A stretch of DNA of 64,000 bases, taken from Neopestalotiopsis rosae (lineage: Eukaryota; Ascomycota; Sordariomycetes; Amphisphaeriales; Sporocadaceae). The notes under the pieces were generated by a model. That model was given only the letters and a program-made list of their open reading frames with translations, was not told the DNA's origin and made no database searches. A program made the translations under genes and the position numbers. Numbering within the stretch: the stretch's first letter is position 1; every line of letters begins with the position of its first letter. The DNA lies in assembly GCA_023078685.1 (NCBI GenBank), contig JALGAS010000008.1, positions 3,472,001 to 3,536,000 of the forward strand, given 5' to 3'. Of the stretch, positions 1-11,504 are shown in pieces.

Positions 1-770
1 GTGGGCACCAATATTGGTCGCGCGAGCCTCTGCAGTGCAGTGGATCACTATATCGATGAATCCCGGCGACGTGGGCTAGGTTCCCTACATGGTGACAAGC
101 CAAACGTTCGTCGGGCCGGTCTAGTTGACGTGGTGGCCGGGCCCGAATGGACTATGGTCCGCTTATCCTCAGTATGATATCCACATGACGCGGCAACTTC
201 CTGGTTCGTGACCGGCCAGGGTGGCATGCAGCTCCATGAGTTCTGTTCCTGTCAATAATTTCTATTTAATCCATTCTTCTCCTGACTGACTTTCCTGTCT
301 GGCTGTTCGTTCCCTGTGAATTTTCTATTCCTACTTTGTCCTCGACGCGGTGTTCTTGAATATCATCTCATACAACGTAGTGATGGAAAACCACTTATCG
401 TCCCCTGCCACGGACAGGACGTGACAATGGACGACGAACTGAGCATCTGGCCGCCGCGGGGTTGCTCACCGTTATCGCGGCTGTCGCAAACATGGGATTT
501 GGGTATCCACTCCGATCGAAAAGCAAACATCTTCTCAATGGGGATAGTCGGGCGAGCCGGCATCCCGGATCCTCAGTCCGGCTCGGGTCGTTGGGGACCC
601 TGCATCCATTATTGTCGGTCGCAAACTCCTGAGAACCAACAAAGGGTCCATTGACAAGCAAACATATGTCTCTTACTCGCAGAGTAGTGCACATAAGAGC
701 AAGACTGCAAGTAAGCCAGATAGAAAACGTGCTTCATCTTTGATTCCATTCTTCTTTGGCGCTGGACCTC
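1..770. other. Upstream spacer, no gene seen
   Basis: Short open frames at 316-694 overlap on both strands, lack family resemblance and show no splice structure. The last 100 bases are presumably promoter and 5' UTR of the acetyltransferase gene. Nothing else supportable. Confidence 0.6.
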
Positions 771-1761
771 ATGCACACGATGTCGACTCTTACCAAAGAG
801 CTCCCAAAGATCATGATCACACTCGAGCGCGAAGACTATGAAAGACTCGCAGTCATTCCCTGGTTCTCATATCGAACGCGCCTACCCATTCGCCCTCTAC
901 CCAGTCTCGCAGAGAGGCCACCGGTGCAGACCGAGCGGCTCACCATTCGACCTATCCTACTAGACGACTTGGAGGCATTCCACACTCTGCGGAGCTGCCC
1001 ATCTACACAGATCCACTCGCCCACACGAGGTGAGTACAGCTGCGGGGCCCCCCCAAAAAAGACCCTCTTTATGATGTTCCTCTTTTCTCTGCAATCCTTT
1101 CCTATTACTGATCTCGCACCCTCAAGGTCGGGTGGATCATGATATCGAGGAAACCAGAGCACATATAGAATGGATGCAAAACAACGACCAAGATCACTAT
1201 TATTTCGGCGCCTTCTTGAACTCGACAGGCGAGCTCATTGGCGAAGGCGGTCTTGCGACACTTGAACCTCCTCGGTCCGGGTGGCCAGAGGCGGAGGTGA
1301 GAAGCTTTCATTCACTAAGCTCTTTGTGGGTTCCTTGCTCTCGTAGCTGACTGTTCACAGATTCTCATCAAGCCTGATTTCCGGAGGCAGGGGTTTGGTA
1401 GAGAAATCTGGAAAGCAATCACCAGTTCGTGGTGGAATTTACCCAGAGAGATCCAAAGGCATCAGCTGCTACCGCTAATCGTTCCGGATAAGGAGCCAGG
1501 AGATGAGGTCCATGAAGGGCTTGGATGGGTGTGGGAGGACAGTAATGTAAGCAAATTCCAGCCTTCGGTACAACTACTTCTCTTAGATCTATACTAACAA
1601 AGCCGTAGGTGGCAGCACGCGAGTTCTTCGCCAAAGTCTTGCAGCAAAAACCAGTATCAGCAACTGGCAGTTTTGTAGACTTTGAGAAGCGACCTGGCCG
1701 AGATCTAGATTTGATTCGATGGAATGGCACATTAGAAGCGAATCCTTTATACGTGATATAA
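771..1761 (+). CDS. GNAT family N-acetyltransferase (RimJ/RimL-like)
   Basis: Predicted to transfer an acetyl group from acetyl-CoA to an amine; the substrate cannot be told. Four exons: 771-1029, 1127-1296, 1361-1546, 1609-1761 (introns 97, 64 and 62 nt, all GT...AG), giving 255 aa. The start of the GNAT domain is the 'QTERLTIRP' stretch near residue 60, typical of the RimJ/RimL subgroup. The acetyl-CoA binding motif A is seen as 'RRQGFGRE' just after intron 2, following the usual strand 'ILIKPDF'. ATG 771 is the first ATG in frame; an in-frame ATG at 780 is equally possible. No signal peptide or membrane segment, so probably cytosolic. Family assignment is fairly secure; the role is unknown. 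Confidence 0.8.
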
Positions 1762-2193
1762 TGTATTTGGGCGCAAGCCTGTATATTGCTAGCAAGCGAG
1801 ATAATGCTCACCGCCATCAAACTTGTTCGCAAAATGTACATACAAGAGTTTATTCTCTCTTTGTGATACGAGAGCACAGAAAGAAAGCATGGACTCGGAG
1901 TGCTTCCTCCTATTCTGGAAAACATAAACAGGACCATAATACAACAGGACTTTGGGCCCTTATTGAGTTGCCTCCAATAGTAATGATAATGGCTTTATCA
2001 GACAAAACCTTGCCACTCTGGATACCAGAGCGCATATTGATCACTTAACTGCATCTGTGCCCACCAAAAGTCGATGCCGTATGATCAAAAGCACTCGAGT
2101 CCTTCACTACAAACGCAAGACTAGTCACTGCTTCCTTAGATGGAAAAGGACGTGGCTTCTTTGTCAGGGCTGAATGTGAACTTGCGGGTGCTC

Positions 2194-3301
2194 TTAATCA
2201 GTGTCCGTCTGCCGAGTCTCTTCGCCACTCTTGCTGAAGTACGCGTGGACTGCGCCGTAAAGCGGAATGGGGGTTTCGCGATTGAGTTCTGGGCCCTCCA
2301 GCTTGACTGTGACGGTGTAAGTATCAGAGGGATCCTCTGGATTTACAAAGATGATCTTATCGGACATGGCAATAGCCCATTCCTGCTTCTCGACCTTGTC
2401 TGGTGTGATCTGGTACCCCTCCAGTTGAAAATCGTAGAATTGATCGTAGCCACCCCAGCCAAGAGCAACACCTTCTGGTCGCTGGAAGATGTGTTCTTGA
2501 GGTCTATAGAAACAGTCCTTATTGTCGAAGTCTGCCGGAAATATGTGCTTGCATCTTCCCAAGTGGTGTCTACGCAATCACGGAGCATGTCAAGTTTGGT
2601 TTTGTATGGAGACTCGCTGTCAGCAGCTGGGCTTTCGATGGTCAAATCATCGGTGACGTGTGCCATTGTTGATGCAGCAGGGCGATCTTGGCCTGACTCC
2701 GGTTTGTCTGGACTGTGCATTATCCATTATCTTCCTGCATCTCAGGAATAGTCTTGCTCGAGTTGGAGTCGGCTGAAACTGTCAAAGGCGCCAAATAGTC
2801 ATCACTTGCTTCGTCGTCTTGCTTGCGCAGATCGGAGCTCCCAACTTGCACTTGTAGTACTTGATCGGGCTTTACCTGCATTGAGCCAGAGCTATCTCAC
2901 AGAAATCAGTTGAAGAAGTCCTCAAATTACCTGTACTCCTCTGCGCCCGGATTGCCCTCCTCAGTGACAGGCCAAGCTTGCTCAATATCTCCTTGGATAG
3001 CTGCAGCACTGGATGTAGTCTCGGAGCCCCTCTGAGGACCAGAGTCTTGGGGAGAATGGAGTAGTTGGGCCGTCGTAGCGGCTCCTCGCGAGTGAGGGGG
3101 TATGTTTTTGCCCACTGTCTGACCGTGATGGCTGTTAGCTCCGTTCATCGTGCCGGAGTGGGAAGAGGAGAAAGGAATAAGACGAAAGTGATGAGCTTGG
3201 AATATCTTTTCAGTGAAAGAGGGTGGCGGCTCGGAGAGGCTCGTTGTCGATAGTTCGTCGAATCGCTGAAACATTAATTTGGCCAAGATTCTTGCCAGCA
3301 T
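2194..3301 (-). pseudogene. Frameshifted hypothetical gene
   Basis: I do not recognise this family. Reading the minus strand from ATG 3301, a Ser/His/Pro-rich frame runs to about 2935. A 39-nt GT...AG segment (2896-2934), rather short for an intron, would join it to an acidic stretch (containing 'DDEASDDYLAPL') that stops near 2727. A second frame, starting 'MHSPDKPESG' at 2720, continues to about 2545. There the convincing coding signal jumps to the third frame ('DFDNKDCFYRPQEHIFQRP'), which ends at 2194. I found no GT...AG pair that reconciles either jump, so two single-base frameshifts, or sequence errors, are the simplest reading. The C-terminal part ('LGWGGYDQFYDFQ...', then a Tyr/Thr/Val-rich strand region) looks like a folded beta-rich domain. 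It could instead be a real gene starting at 2720 with one frameshift. Confidence 0.35.
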
Positions 3302-3620
3302 CAAGAATCACACCTATGATTATGCCATTCTGATGCAGCTGTAAGTTGGATTCCTGGTTTTGGAATAATCGCTTAGCTGCCTGCTGATTGTCTGACGCAT
3401 CGGACTAACCAGACTGCTCGATGGGCTGTTTGTATTCCTCAGGTTGTTTCAAAACCACGTTCACAGATTCTTTTTGTTCTTGCTCACAATATAGAGTATT
3501 TATATTCGGCTTTCTTGCCATTCGTTGCCATTGTTTCCCTCTTTCGCTCTGCACCAATTTTCAGCACCCACCCACTTCAGCAGACCTGCACCTTCCGACC
3601 TGCAGCACACAACCACAAAG

Positions 3621-4621
3621 ATGTCGAGCGACGAGGGATCAGATGAGCTAGATGACCACGTAGTCACTAGGTTCGGCGAATGCAGTCCTGAGATGATTCA
3701 AGACATCCGCTACTGTTTCCAGCTCTGGGGCAAGGTTGAACTAGACAATCCTGACCAGCTCACCGACGCACAACTCGAGGAGCATGTTGACAGCATGATT
3801 TTTGCCACATGGGCCAGCGACGAGGACATTACCACCCCGATATTTGTGGCACCTCGAGTTCAAGATTATTACGTCCGAGTTGGCGTTTTCAACGAAGTGA
3901 CTATTGCCTCACTTCTTTATTTCAAGTCTGAATACGACTGACTTTCCTAGAATCTGCCCAGCCTGAAAGACATAGAAGCCATCATCTCAGAGGGATTTGA
4001 GTACGACCAAGTGATAGATTCTCCGCGTCACCAGAAATACTACGATCGCAACTTACCTCCTAAACACAGAGCTGGCCAACCTGCCTTCATGAGGGCCAAG
4101 TTGGACAGTTTGGAGGAATCAATCGTCCACGAATTTTTCGACAAGAAGGGTGCACCTGCCCCGTGCAGCTATGTCAACTTTGGCACGAATGACTTTGAGC
4201 TTCCGGACTCGAAGCGTTGTCAAGCATACAAGACCGCCGATGCTGCATAGCTCAAGGCTTGCGACGCATGGAACAGTCAGTTGTGCGTGTATCTCTGTCG
4301 ACGCAAGATAATCGACCTCTCGTAAGTTTTATCTGTTCAAAGCAAATATGTGTATATCCTTACGCTTCCTGAAGAAACAGTGAGCCCTGGGAACCAGAAA
4401 AGAAGTACCATAGGGATTACAATGAGGAGAACTTCATTTGTGCTCCAAAGATTCGCGCCAAAATGCCTACCATCATCAACTGCCACCAAAGACTGGGAAT
4501 TCTTCTTGGCACGTCAGAGACCCAAGGTCCAATCGCACAAACTATCTTTACAAGTGCAGTATCGCGTAATGACAGCACTCCCGAAAACAACGCCGATAAT
4601 TGCATAAAGCAGGAGATATGA
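3621..4621 (+). pseudogene. Copy A of an unrecognised paralogue pair, broken by an in-frame TAG
   Basis: Three exons by homology to the intact minus-strand gene at 15690-16632: 3621-3896, 3951-4321, 4381-4621 (introns 54 and 59 nt at the same two positions as in the paralogue). Shared motifs: 'DIRYCFQLWGK' against 'DIRCVFILWAK', 'VGVF' before intron 1, 'HEFFDKKG' against 'HEFYDKKG', 'QLCVYLCRR', and 'SEPW' just after intron 2. In exon 2 a TAG at 4248-4250 aligns without gaps to a TGG (Trp) of the paralogue, and the downstream frame stays open through exon 3 to TGA 4619-4621. The truncated product would be 191 aa of a possible 294. No signal peptide. Function unknown. It may be a recent pseudogene, a readthrough gene or a sequencing error. 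Confidence 0.7.
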
Positions 4622-6416
4622 GCCAATGGTGTTTACAAGCAAGAGCCTCCTCTGTACGCCCAACGTGGGAGATGGCAAGCAAGCACCGGGCAACACAATC
4701 AATTCTCGTCAAGCTCGATGCATCATTTCATCCAAGTCCAAGAGCTCAGCATTACATGTTCTGCACGGCAGAACAAGAAGAGATCGAGGGAACGCATGAA
4801 CGCCGCAATTGCTATTTGGTTTCTGATTGCAGCTCTTGTTTTCTATTCGGTAATGTTCGTGGTTTCCACCGTTATGCCATGGTGGAGTATGTCTTGCGAA
4901 ATTGAGTCTTTGAATCATATCTCTGGTCTTTCGAGAGGCAATTCCCAACAACGTACAGATGCAAAAGTCTCAATGCAGCTACCTGGTTGCAGAATGCATT
5001 CCTGAGAAGGTTTTGGGGGAAGGGTGAATATTTCCCCACCACTGAAAAACGCACTGGTTGTTCACTGCAAATAGTTATGTCAGTCGATAATAAACTAATA
5101 CTGAGCGAACGTCCACAAAAGTCACTTCTATGTGATGATTCGATGATCTGATGTAGTCAAATTGCAATTTGAAAAAGCCTTTCTGTCCCGCTAAATAGAT
5201 GATACCTACCTGGAAACTAGTGCCAATGCCGCGCCGTACGTCGTGCACCTGTCTGTCGCATACATAGTCCCTCCGTGCGGCCCGTCATTTGGGAGCGACC
5301 TTCATTGTATAAATGCACTACACTATGAAAAAAACGAGACTCTTTGCCCAGTAGAAATGAGGGTCAAGTCAATGACCAAGCCTGCCTGTGCAGGGTAATT
5401 TGTTATGGATGCTAGCTGGCGCTTCTGTTAACGCACTGTACGAGAACTAGCGGGGGCCCCCAGCTAGGTTGATTTGTGTGCGTTGGCCTATTCCGAATTC
5501 CCGAACGCAAATACGAGCTACAAATGTCATTGTTTTCTGGCCATTTACTCAATATATGCCTACTGTGGATTTCGCTAGCCATTCTAGTGTTGTAGATTGA
5601 TGCAACTCCGAACACTACAGGGCCGTTGGAATGCAGTTTCACCTTGAATTTGGTCGTGCCTAGAACATGCACAAGAATTCCCGCCTTGAGCGCTATCATA
5701 GGGGACCCGCGATCGACGTCGGGCATTGTTCTTAGCCAGATTTAAGCACTCTCGGCCCGCAAGCCTCGGTGCTAAGCCCTCTCACGAACGCTAGCAGTTG
5801 AGACGTTTTCGTTGGATTTGATCTTCCAAGTTGCCATCTTGGTACAAGGCCAGTGATTTGTCTCGGATATCCGCTCGCAATTCCGACCTAATTATGTGTC
5901 TATAGTAAAGATGTACTGCTACTGCATTAATGACTAAGTGCTCCACGTATCAAATCAAATCCTTCGCTGTAAGAGGTAGGTACTTACTTTGTACCGACAT
6001 AGCCTGAAGACCAAATTTCCAGGGCCCCGGACGACCCATGCTGGGCCGTTGCGGCTACCGGGATACGCCACTAACCTTAATCATCCTTGCCCGGAACTCG
6101 ACAGTTCAGTTCTTTCGAGAGCCGATTGACGCGGTTATGCATTGGAATTCATTCAGGGCAAAGACGTTATGTAATCGTGACATAGGAAGATAGAAACAGC
6201 AGAAAGTCAGACGGGTCAGGCTGAGGAGGCCGAAACAGTATGGGGGTTGAGTTCGCATGTTGTTTCATGTACACAAATGTGTTTACTGGCACCGGGGATG
6301 CTTAGTATTATTCTACCAGCAAGTGGCCCAATACTCCGCAATACAATAATCTTCGTGAGCATTGGAATTTGTATTTGAGATAGAAAGTGAAGCTAAGATC
6401 ACAAGCGCTATATGAT
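4622..6416. other. Gene-free spacer
   Basis: Only short overlapping frames without codon bias, family motifs or splice sites. It separates the broken paralogue from the convergently placed 3' end of the 7-TM gene. I see no transposon ends or RNA gene. Confidence 0.55.
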
Positions 6417-7683
6417 TCACCGGCCGTCTCCTACAGTCGAGCTATCCGGGGAATGTTCCACAGATATGTGTGTCTCTTTTCTTATACCAGGTTGGGGCAG
6501 AATCTCTGTCTCGCTCTCGTTGCGGTGGCGATGTACCTTGACCTCGGTCTCTGTCTTGGATCGGAATGCCAGTCGACTCATCCTGTAGCTCTTTGATTTC
6601 GTGCTTCGACTGTGACTTCTCGACGACCGGGTTTTGTGCCAGTTGTAAAGTGGCTTGAGATGCGGTAGGCAGCTGATAATGAGCTATAAGATGAAGGTGT
6701 TAGCATTAGTGACGTCAAGAAGCATGTGAAAGGTGATGATTATGGACTATACTCACTCCAGCGTTTGCTTCCAGGGCGCTCAAGTAGACGAATTGCGTCG
6801 AGTTCCCGTCGCCAAAAGCCACGCGAGATATCGTTCCTATTTTGGCGAGCGTGATGACGGTGGTTATCAAGGACAAAGAGAATAAGACGCTGAGCTCGAC
6901 TCGAAGTTTGAAGTCGATTGACATTCTCATGAATAGTGGAATTGGTAGGACGAAGACGGCAACGTCCAGCAACGCGTTGATTGACCAATAGGCAAAATTC
7001 CAGGGTGCATAAGCCAGACAAGTGCCTGGAATCGATGGATGTAGATTCTTCGCCATCTGTTCGTGTGTTAGCATACTTTGAGATGACTTGATACGGATCA
7101 CTTACTGGCGTGCAGTTAAAAACGTTGAAGCCAATTCCGAACAAATACATGGCAACGAGAAGGCCGATGAAGACGAAAACAGTGATACGGTACATGCGAT
7201 GTGAAGTCCGATCAATCATCCGGAGATATGTGATACATAGTGCGACTTTGAAGCAGGTCAAGGAAGTCATCAGAAATGGTCTTCCGACGTAGTTGTAAAA
7301 GGTGTATGTTTCTTTGTCCGCAGGTGGGCGATCTGCTGGAGGCAATCCTAGGCCGTATTTGGTTTCTGGGTCGTCAGTTTGACGTTTGACCATTGTCGAA
7401 GTCGGTTTGTACTCACGTATGATTGCGAATGCGCTGTAAACGAGGGCTGGTCCCTATAATTACTGAGTCAATAAAACCTCTCTACCATGAGCGGACCATG
7501 TATGTGCCTTACAGCTCCTAGCAACACAAGCGCATCATCCAACCCGAATCTTGCTCTGCGCACATAACATCTTGTCGCGACCGCAGCTACCATCAGAGCT
7601 GAAGAGAAGACACAGAGACCAATTACCAGACGGTACTCTGATTTGGCCTCTAGTTCAGGCGTTCCATTTACCAACCAGCCCAT
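6417..7683 (-). CDS. Fungal rhodopsin-domain 7-TM integral membrane protein
   Basis: A predicted multi-pass plasma-membrane protein of the large fungal family often called rhodopsin-domain or PTH11-related; some members are putative GPCRs, most have no known ligand. Five exons (7683-7513, 7453-7417, 7365-7106, 7056-6757, 6683-6417) give 344 aa; introns are 59, 51, 49 and 73 nt. It has a short outside N-terminus, TM1 ('LVIGLCVFSSALMVAAVATR'), the family motif 'RARFGLDDALVLLGA', the 'FNCTP' loop cysteine just before intron 3 pairing with the 'GTCLA' cysteine after it, and the 'NALLDVAVFVLPIPLF' helix. It then has a polar Ser/Arg/Lys-rich cytosolic tail of about 80 residues. ATG 7683 is chosen because the frame upstream has only a GTG. 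It stands alone, with no G-protein partner nearby. Confidence 0.85.
6710..6717. promoter_or_regulatory. Perfect CRE palindrome TGACGTCA in intron 4 of the 7-TM gene
   Basis: The 8-bp site known to bind CREB/ATF-type bZIP factors lies inside the 73-nt intron at 6684-6756. About one such octamer is expected by chance in 64 kb, so function is doubtful; recorded because the only other copy I found is in the cAMP phosphodiesterase gene. Confidence 0.25.
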
Positions 7684-9278
7684 GTTTGGCACAACTGTAT
7701 TCGAGGTTGAGGCCCAGCGGGAAAGTCAAATGTAGATCAGTTGGTAACTCTAGTCACACGGGGGGCCAAGAGCACCCTTTTTCTTCTTAACTAATTCCAT
7801 GAGCCTTCCGGAACTCGACACAACAATACAGCGTGAACCGATATTGTGTTGTCGCATAACTTAGCCGAGTCTGATCTTCTCAAAATTGTACATTTTCTTT
7901 CACCGGCCAACCACTGGTAAGGATTCTTGGCCAGGTTCTTTTCGAAGCACCGAGGATGCAACTCCTATCCATCCTTGGAAGTCGGATTATTGTACGAGTT
8001 TCAGTGCTAGGGTTTGTAATAAGTCGTCTTCCTGTTGCATATACCAGATTTTCACAACCTTGTTTTCTTCCGTTCAGACGTGACGACGCCTTGTTCTGCA
8101 ACAGATTAGTCAGGAACAGAATCCTGGCCCATTCAAATCTGATGAACACGAACAATTTGCACCGAAGCAGAAGACATGGTTTCGGTACACGCGTAAAACC
8201 GGCAGTCGATTGCACGATTCTAAATAGTTCAGTCAACACCAATCAATTAAACTCACCGAACGTGGACCCTTGAGCATAGTTCGAACTGGAAAGACAGTAC
8301 TATGTAAAAAGGCGCGCTATGTAGTTGGCAGACACGCTGCATCCAGGTGGATGCAGTTCGCACAACCCTGGACGGGGTCTGCGTTTTCGCGATCGTATCA
8401 TACGATAGAACTCAGTCATCCTAGTCGAGCATTTACATGAGGGAAGAATTTGCCCAGTGGAAGTGCAGCTGTCCAATAGCAGAACCTACCGTTATGCCGG
8501 CAGCGGGGAGTTGCATCCGGTGGACTAGCAAGACTAGGTCAGGATGTCGTGTTGACAAGGGGTCTGCGCATACTCGTGATAGGCTCAATCTGGACAATGA
8601 TTTGCTAAGTGCGCCCAAGGCCTGTCAGAATCTGCCAGCCAGGCCATGAAGATACCTAGAGACATACCTCGGGATAGTATTGCTGCGAAGTTGATTGGGC
8701 CATCAAGCCTTGATTCAATTGAAAGGATACCGGGCTGGGGACCTGGAACCGACATTGCCACTCATATGCGGGTCAGGGTCTATGATCCCGACCATACAAA
8801 GACTCAATGGTAGATGGTATGAATAACGCGCAAGATTTTCCAAATTGGTTCTAGATCCATAGTTCATGCAATTAGGTCAGACAATAGATTTGTCGCAACA
8901 ACGCCTGCCTATGCAGGGGCTCTCTATACTATTGCCCATCATGCCATATAAGATATATCGGCAAGTCTATCTCGTTTAACGTGGGTCTATTTTCTTGGCA
9001 AACAGTCCATACCAAGAAGACACCAAGAAGTGACTTGCCATAGCGGAAAATCCGCCGGAGTCGTAGATAAGTTGGGTATGCAAGAAACCCTGCCAATGCT
9101 GCTCAGTGCATCTAAGCGACTCTCCTGGACCAGTCTCTGTTAAGAAATCGTCTTGGCATTACTTCCGTTCAACAGTTTGCGATCCCTCGAATTTTTCCAA
9201 AACCCTCCAAAAAGGATCTTCAAAAAAAGATCCTCCGTTGGTATACACTCAGTCATCATATCTCACCAAGGTGACAAT
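7684..9278. other. Divergent intergenic region between the 7-TM gene and the MFS transporter
   Basis: About 1.6 kb without a supportable gene. It must hold both promoters. An AT-rich 'atataagatatat' stretch near 8946 lies about 330 bases upstream of the transporter ATG. Short frames at 7880-8273 and 8433-8649 overlap on both strands and show no family features. Confidence 0.5.
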
Positions 9279-10932
9279 ATGTCCAGCGAAACGAAGTCGA
9301 CACCTAATGAGTCAGTCTCCGCCTTTGAGCGGACTGGCTCAGAGGTTTCGAGTCAACGAAAAGACGATGCGCTCGAGTTTTTGGACCAGCACAAGGGCGA
9401 AGCTCCAGCAGAGTACTCCTCAAATTCGTCTCTGACCAGAGCTCTGCGCAAAAGAATCGATCTGCGATTGATGCCATTTCTTTGCGCATGCTACACCTTG
9501 AACTTTATCGACAAGGTTCTCCTCAACGTAAGATAACCTTCTGAAACAATCCGACTGCGACTGATGCTGACTTGAACAGTATGCCAAAATTATGGGCTTG
9601 GAAGCCTCCCTGCATTTGGCGGGCAACGACTATTCCAATGCGTCGTCAGCCTTTTACATTGCCGTCTTGCTCTTCTCACTACCCAACATGTACTTGCTCA
9701 ACCGAGTCCCCGTGTCCAAGTGGCTGGCCGTGAACCTGATCGGATGGGGTCTCTGCTCCGCCTGCCACGCGGCCATCAAAGACAACGCCGGGCTGGTCGC
9801 GGTCCGCGTCCTAAGCGGCGCCTTCGAGTCCGGTATCCCGCCCGCCTTGATGCTCCTGAGCAGCCAGTATTTCACCTACAGCGAGCAGGCCCCGCGGTTC
9901 GCGTACTGGTACATGGGCATGGGCAACGGTCAAATTCTGGGCGCTCTCATCTCCTATGGGTTTCAGCACATGTCGCCGACGGCACCGCTGTCGAGCTGGA
10001 AGACCATGTTCCTGACTCTCGGCTTGGTCACCATGGCTCTCGGTGTGCTCGTCTTGCTCTTTGTGCCCGACTCGCCAATGAAGGCCAAGTTTCTGTCTAA
10101 CGGCGAGAAGATTGCTTTGCTTCAGCACATCAAGGTCAATCAGACTGGCATTGACAGCCGCAAATTCCACCCGGGCCAGCTCCTGGAGGGACTGCTCGAT
10201 CCTGGCTGCTGGGGTATTTTCCTGTTGATTCTTTTGCAGTCATCTGGCTCTGGTAAGTACTACAGAGGAGATAGATCTTCGACGCGAAGGGTTGAATTAG
10301 TCTAACTAACAAATTTCAAAGGTGTTGTCACTGCCTACTCGGCTACCATCCTTACCTCCTTTGGCTACACACCCAAGCAAGCGGCGCTTCTCAACATTCC
10401 CTCGGGAGCAGTCAATATTGTCTGGACACTCAGCGCAGCAGCAATTGTCCGATACCGCGGCGGAAGATGGCTGATCAACGTAGGAGCAGGCACAGTCGCG
10501 ACCATGGCCGCCGCGCTCCTCTCATTCCTGCCCAACACCAACAGGCCCGGTCTCCTCGCCGGCATGTACCTCATCAACGTGCTCCCCGGCGCGTCCAACA
10601 TTGCCTTCCAGTGGCTCACCTGCAACACGGCCGGGCACACCAAGCGGACGTACGCCACGGCGGGCATGAACGCCGCCTTTGCCATTGGCAACATCATCGG
10701 GCCCTTGACGTTCCGGGCCAAGGACGCGCCGCAGTTCAAGCCCGCCAAGCTGACGCTGGTCATCATGTGGGCCGTCTCCATCCTGGCCGCCGCGGGCTGT
10801 GCGGCTTACTACCACTGGATGAACAAGTCCAGAGCCAGGACCGCCGAGGTCGTCGAGGACGAGGTGGAAGCTAGCAAGGCGTATGCGGGATTGACCGACA
10901 AGGAGAACAAGAGTTTTGTCTATCATTTGTAG
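9279..10932 (+). CDS. MFS transporter, anion:cation symporter (Dal5/allantoate permease) family
   Basis: A predicted proton-coupled importer of an organic anion in the plasma membrane; relatives carry allantoate, nicotinate, pantothenate or similar small acids, and the substrate here is unknown. Three exons (9279-9527, 9580-10252, 10322-10932; introns 52 and 69 nt) give 510 aa with about 12 hydrophobic segments, a normal family length. Hallmarks are 'RLMPFLCACYTLNFIDKVLLNYAKI' around TM1 (residues about 65-90), the 'GLCSACHAA' and 'RVLSGAFESGIPPALMLL' segments of the N-terminal half, and 'FVPDSPMKAKFL' before the central loop. It lies head-to-tail with the O-methyltransferase (572-base gap) and the esterase, suggesting but not proving one metabolic set. 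Confidence 0.88.
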
Positions 10933-11504
10933 AAGCGGCATGAAGAGGGCCGAGCTGGCACCTGGCTATCTGGAAGCATAATTTCACCATAGACTTGTAT
11001 TTAATCGTTTTAGCAATTTTGATTTAAATTACTAGTCAAGAGACCATCAGCTGAGGATAATTGTACATAGAATACTGGAAAACTTGACTATCGATTCCAG
11101 GTGCCATTGTTAATGTGCACGAGTCAGACGGGCCGGAATCAGTCTCATGACCATCATCGATGGGTGGGCTATTCGGGGCATGCAAAATCATAACACTCTG
11201 CCCGCCGGCGTGGCAATCGTGAAGTGTATGGTGCCATGACCCTCAGGGTCTTATGCAAATACATGGATTGCGGGAAAGTGTTCCGTCGCAAAGTTGAAGT
11301 CCTATCCCTGTCCTTACATGTAAGCGAAGTGGATCTAGATAGACAACCCTGTGGTGTTTCTTCCTCGGCAAACCGAGAGCCAGCCCATACTATGTAGACA
11401 CTGGCTTTTACGGGATAACTAAACTTTCATTCACTCAAAAAGACGCGAGAAAATAGCAAAAAGTCATTAACGCTACTGATTGGTACTGGACAAAGTAATT
11501 CGTC
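10933..11504. other. Short intergenic region, transporter to O-methyltransferase
   Basis: 3' UTR of the transporter and promoter of the methyltransferase. No other coding or structural signal seen. Confidence 0.5.

Noticed and set aside
6387..6596. Plus-strand frame of 69 aa
   Set aside because: Lies over the last exon of the minus-strand 7-TM gene, which is better supported.
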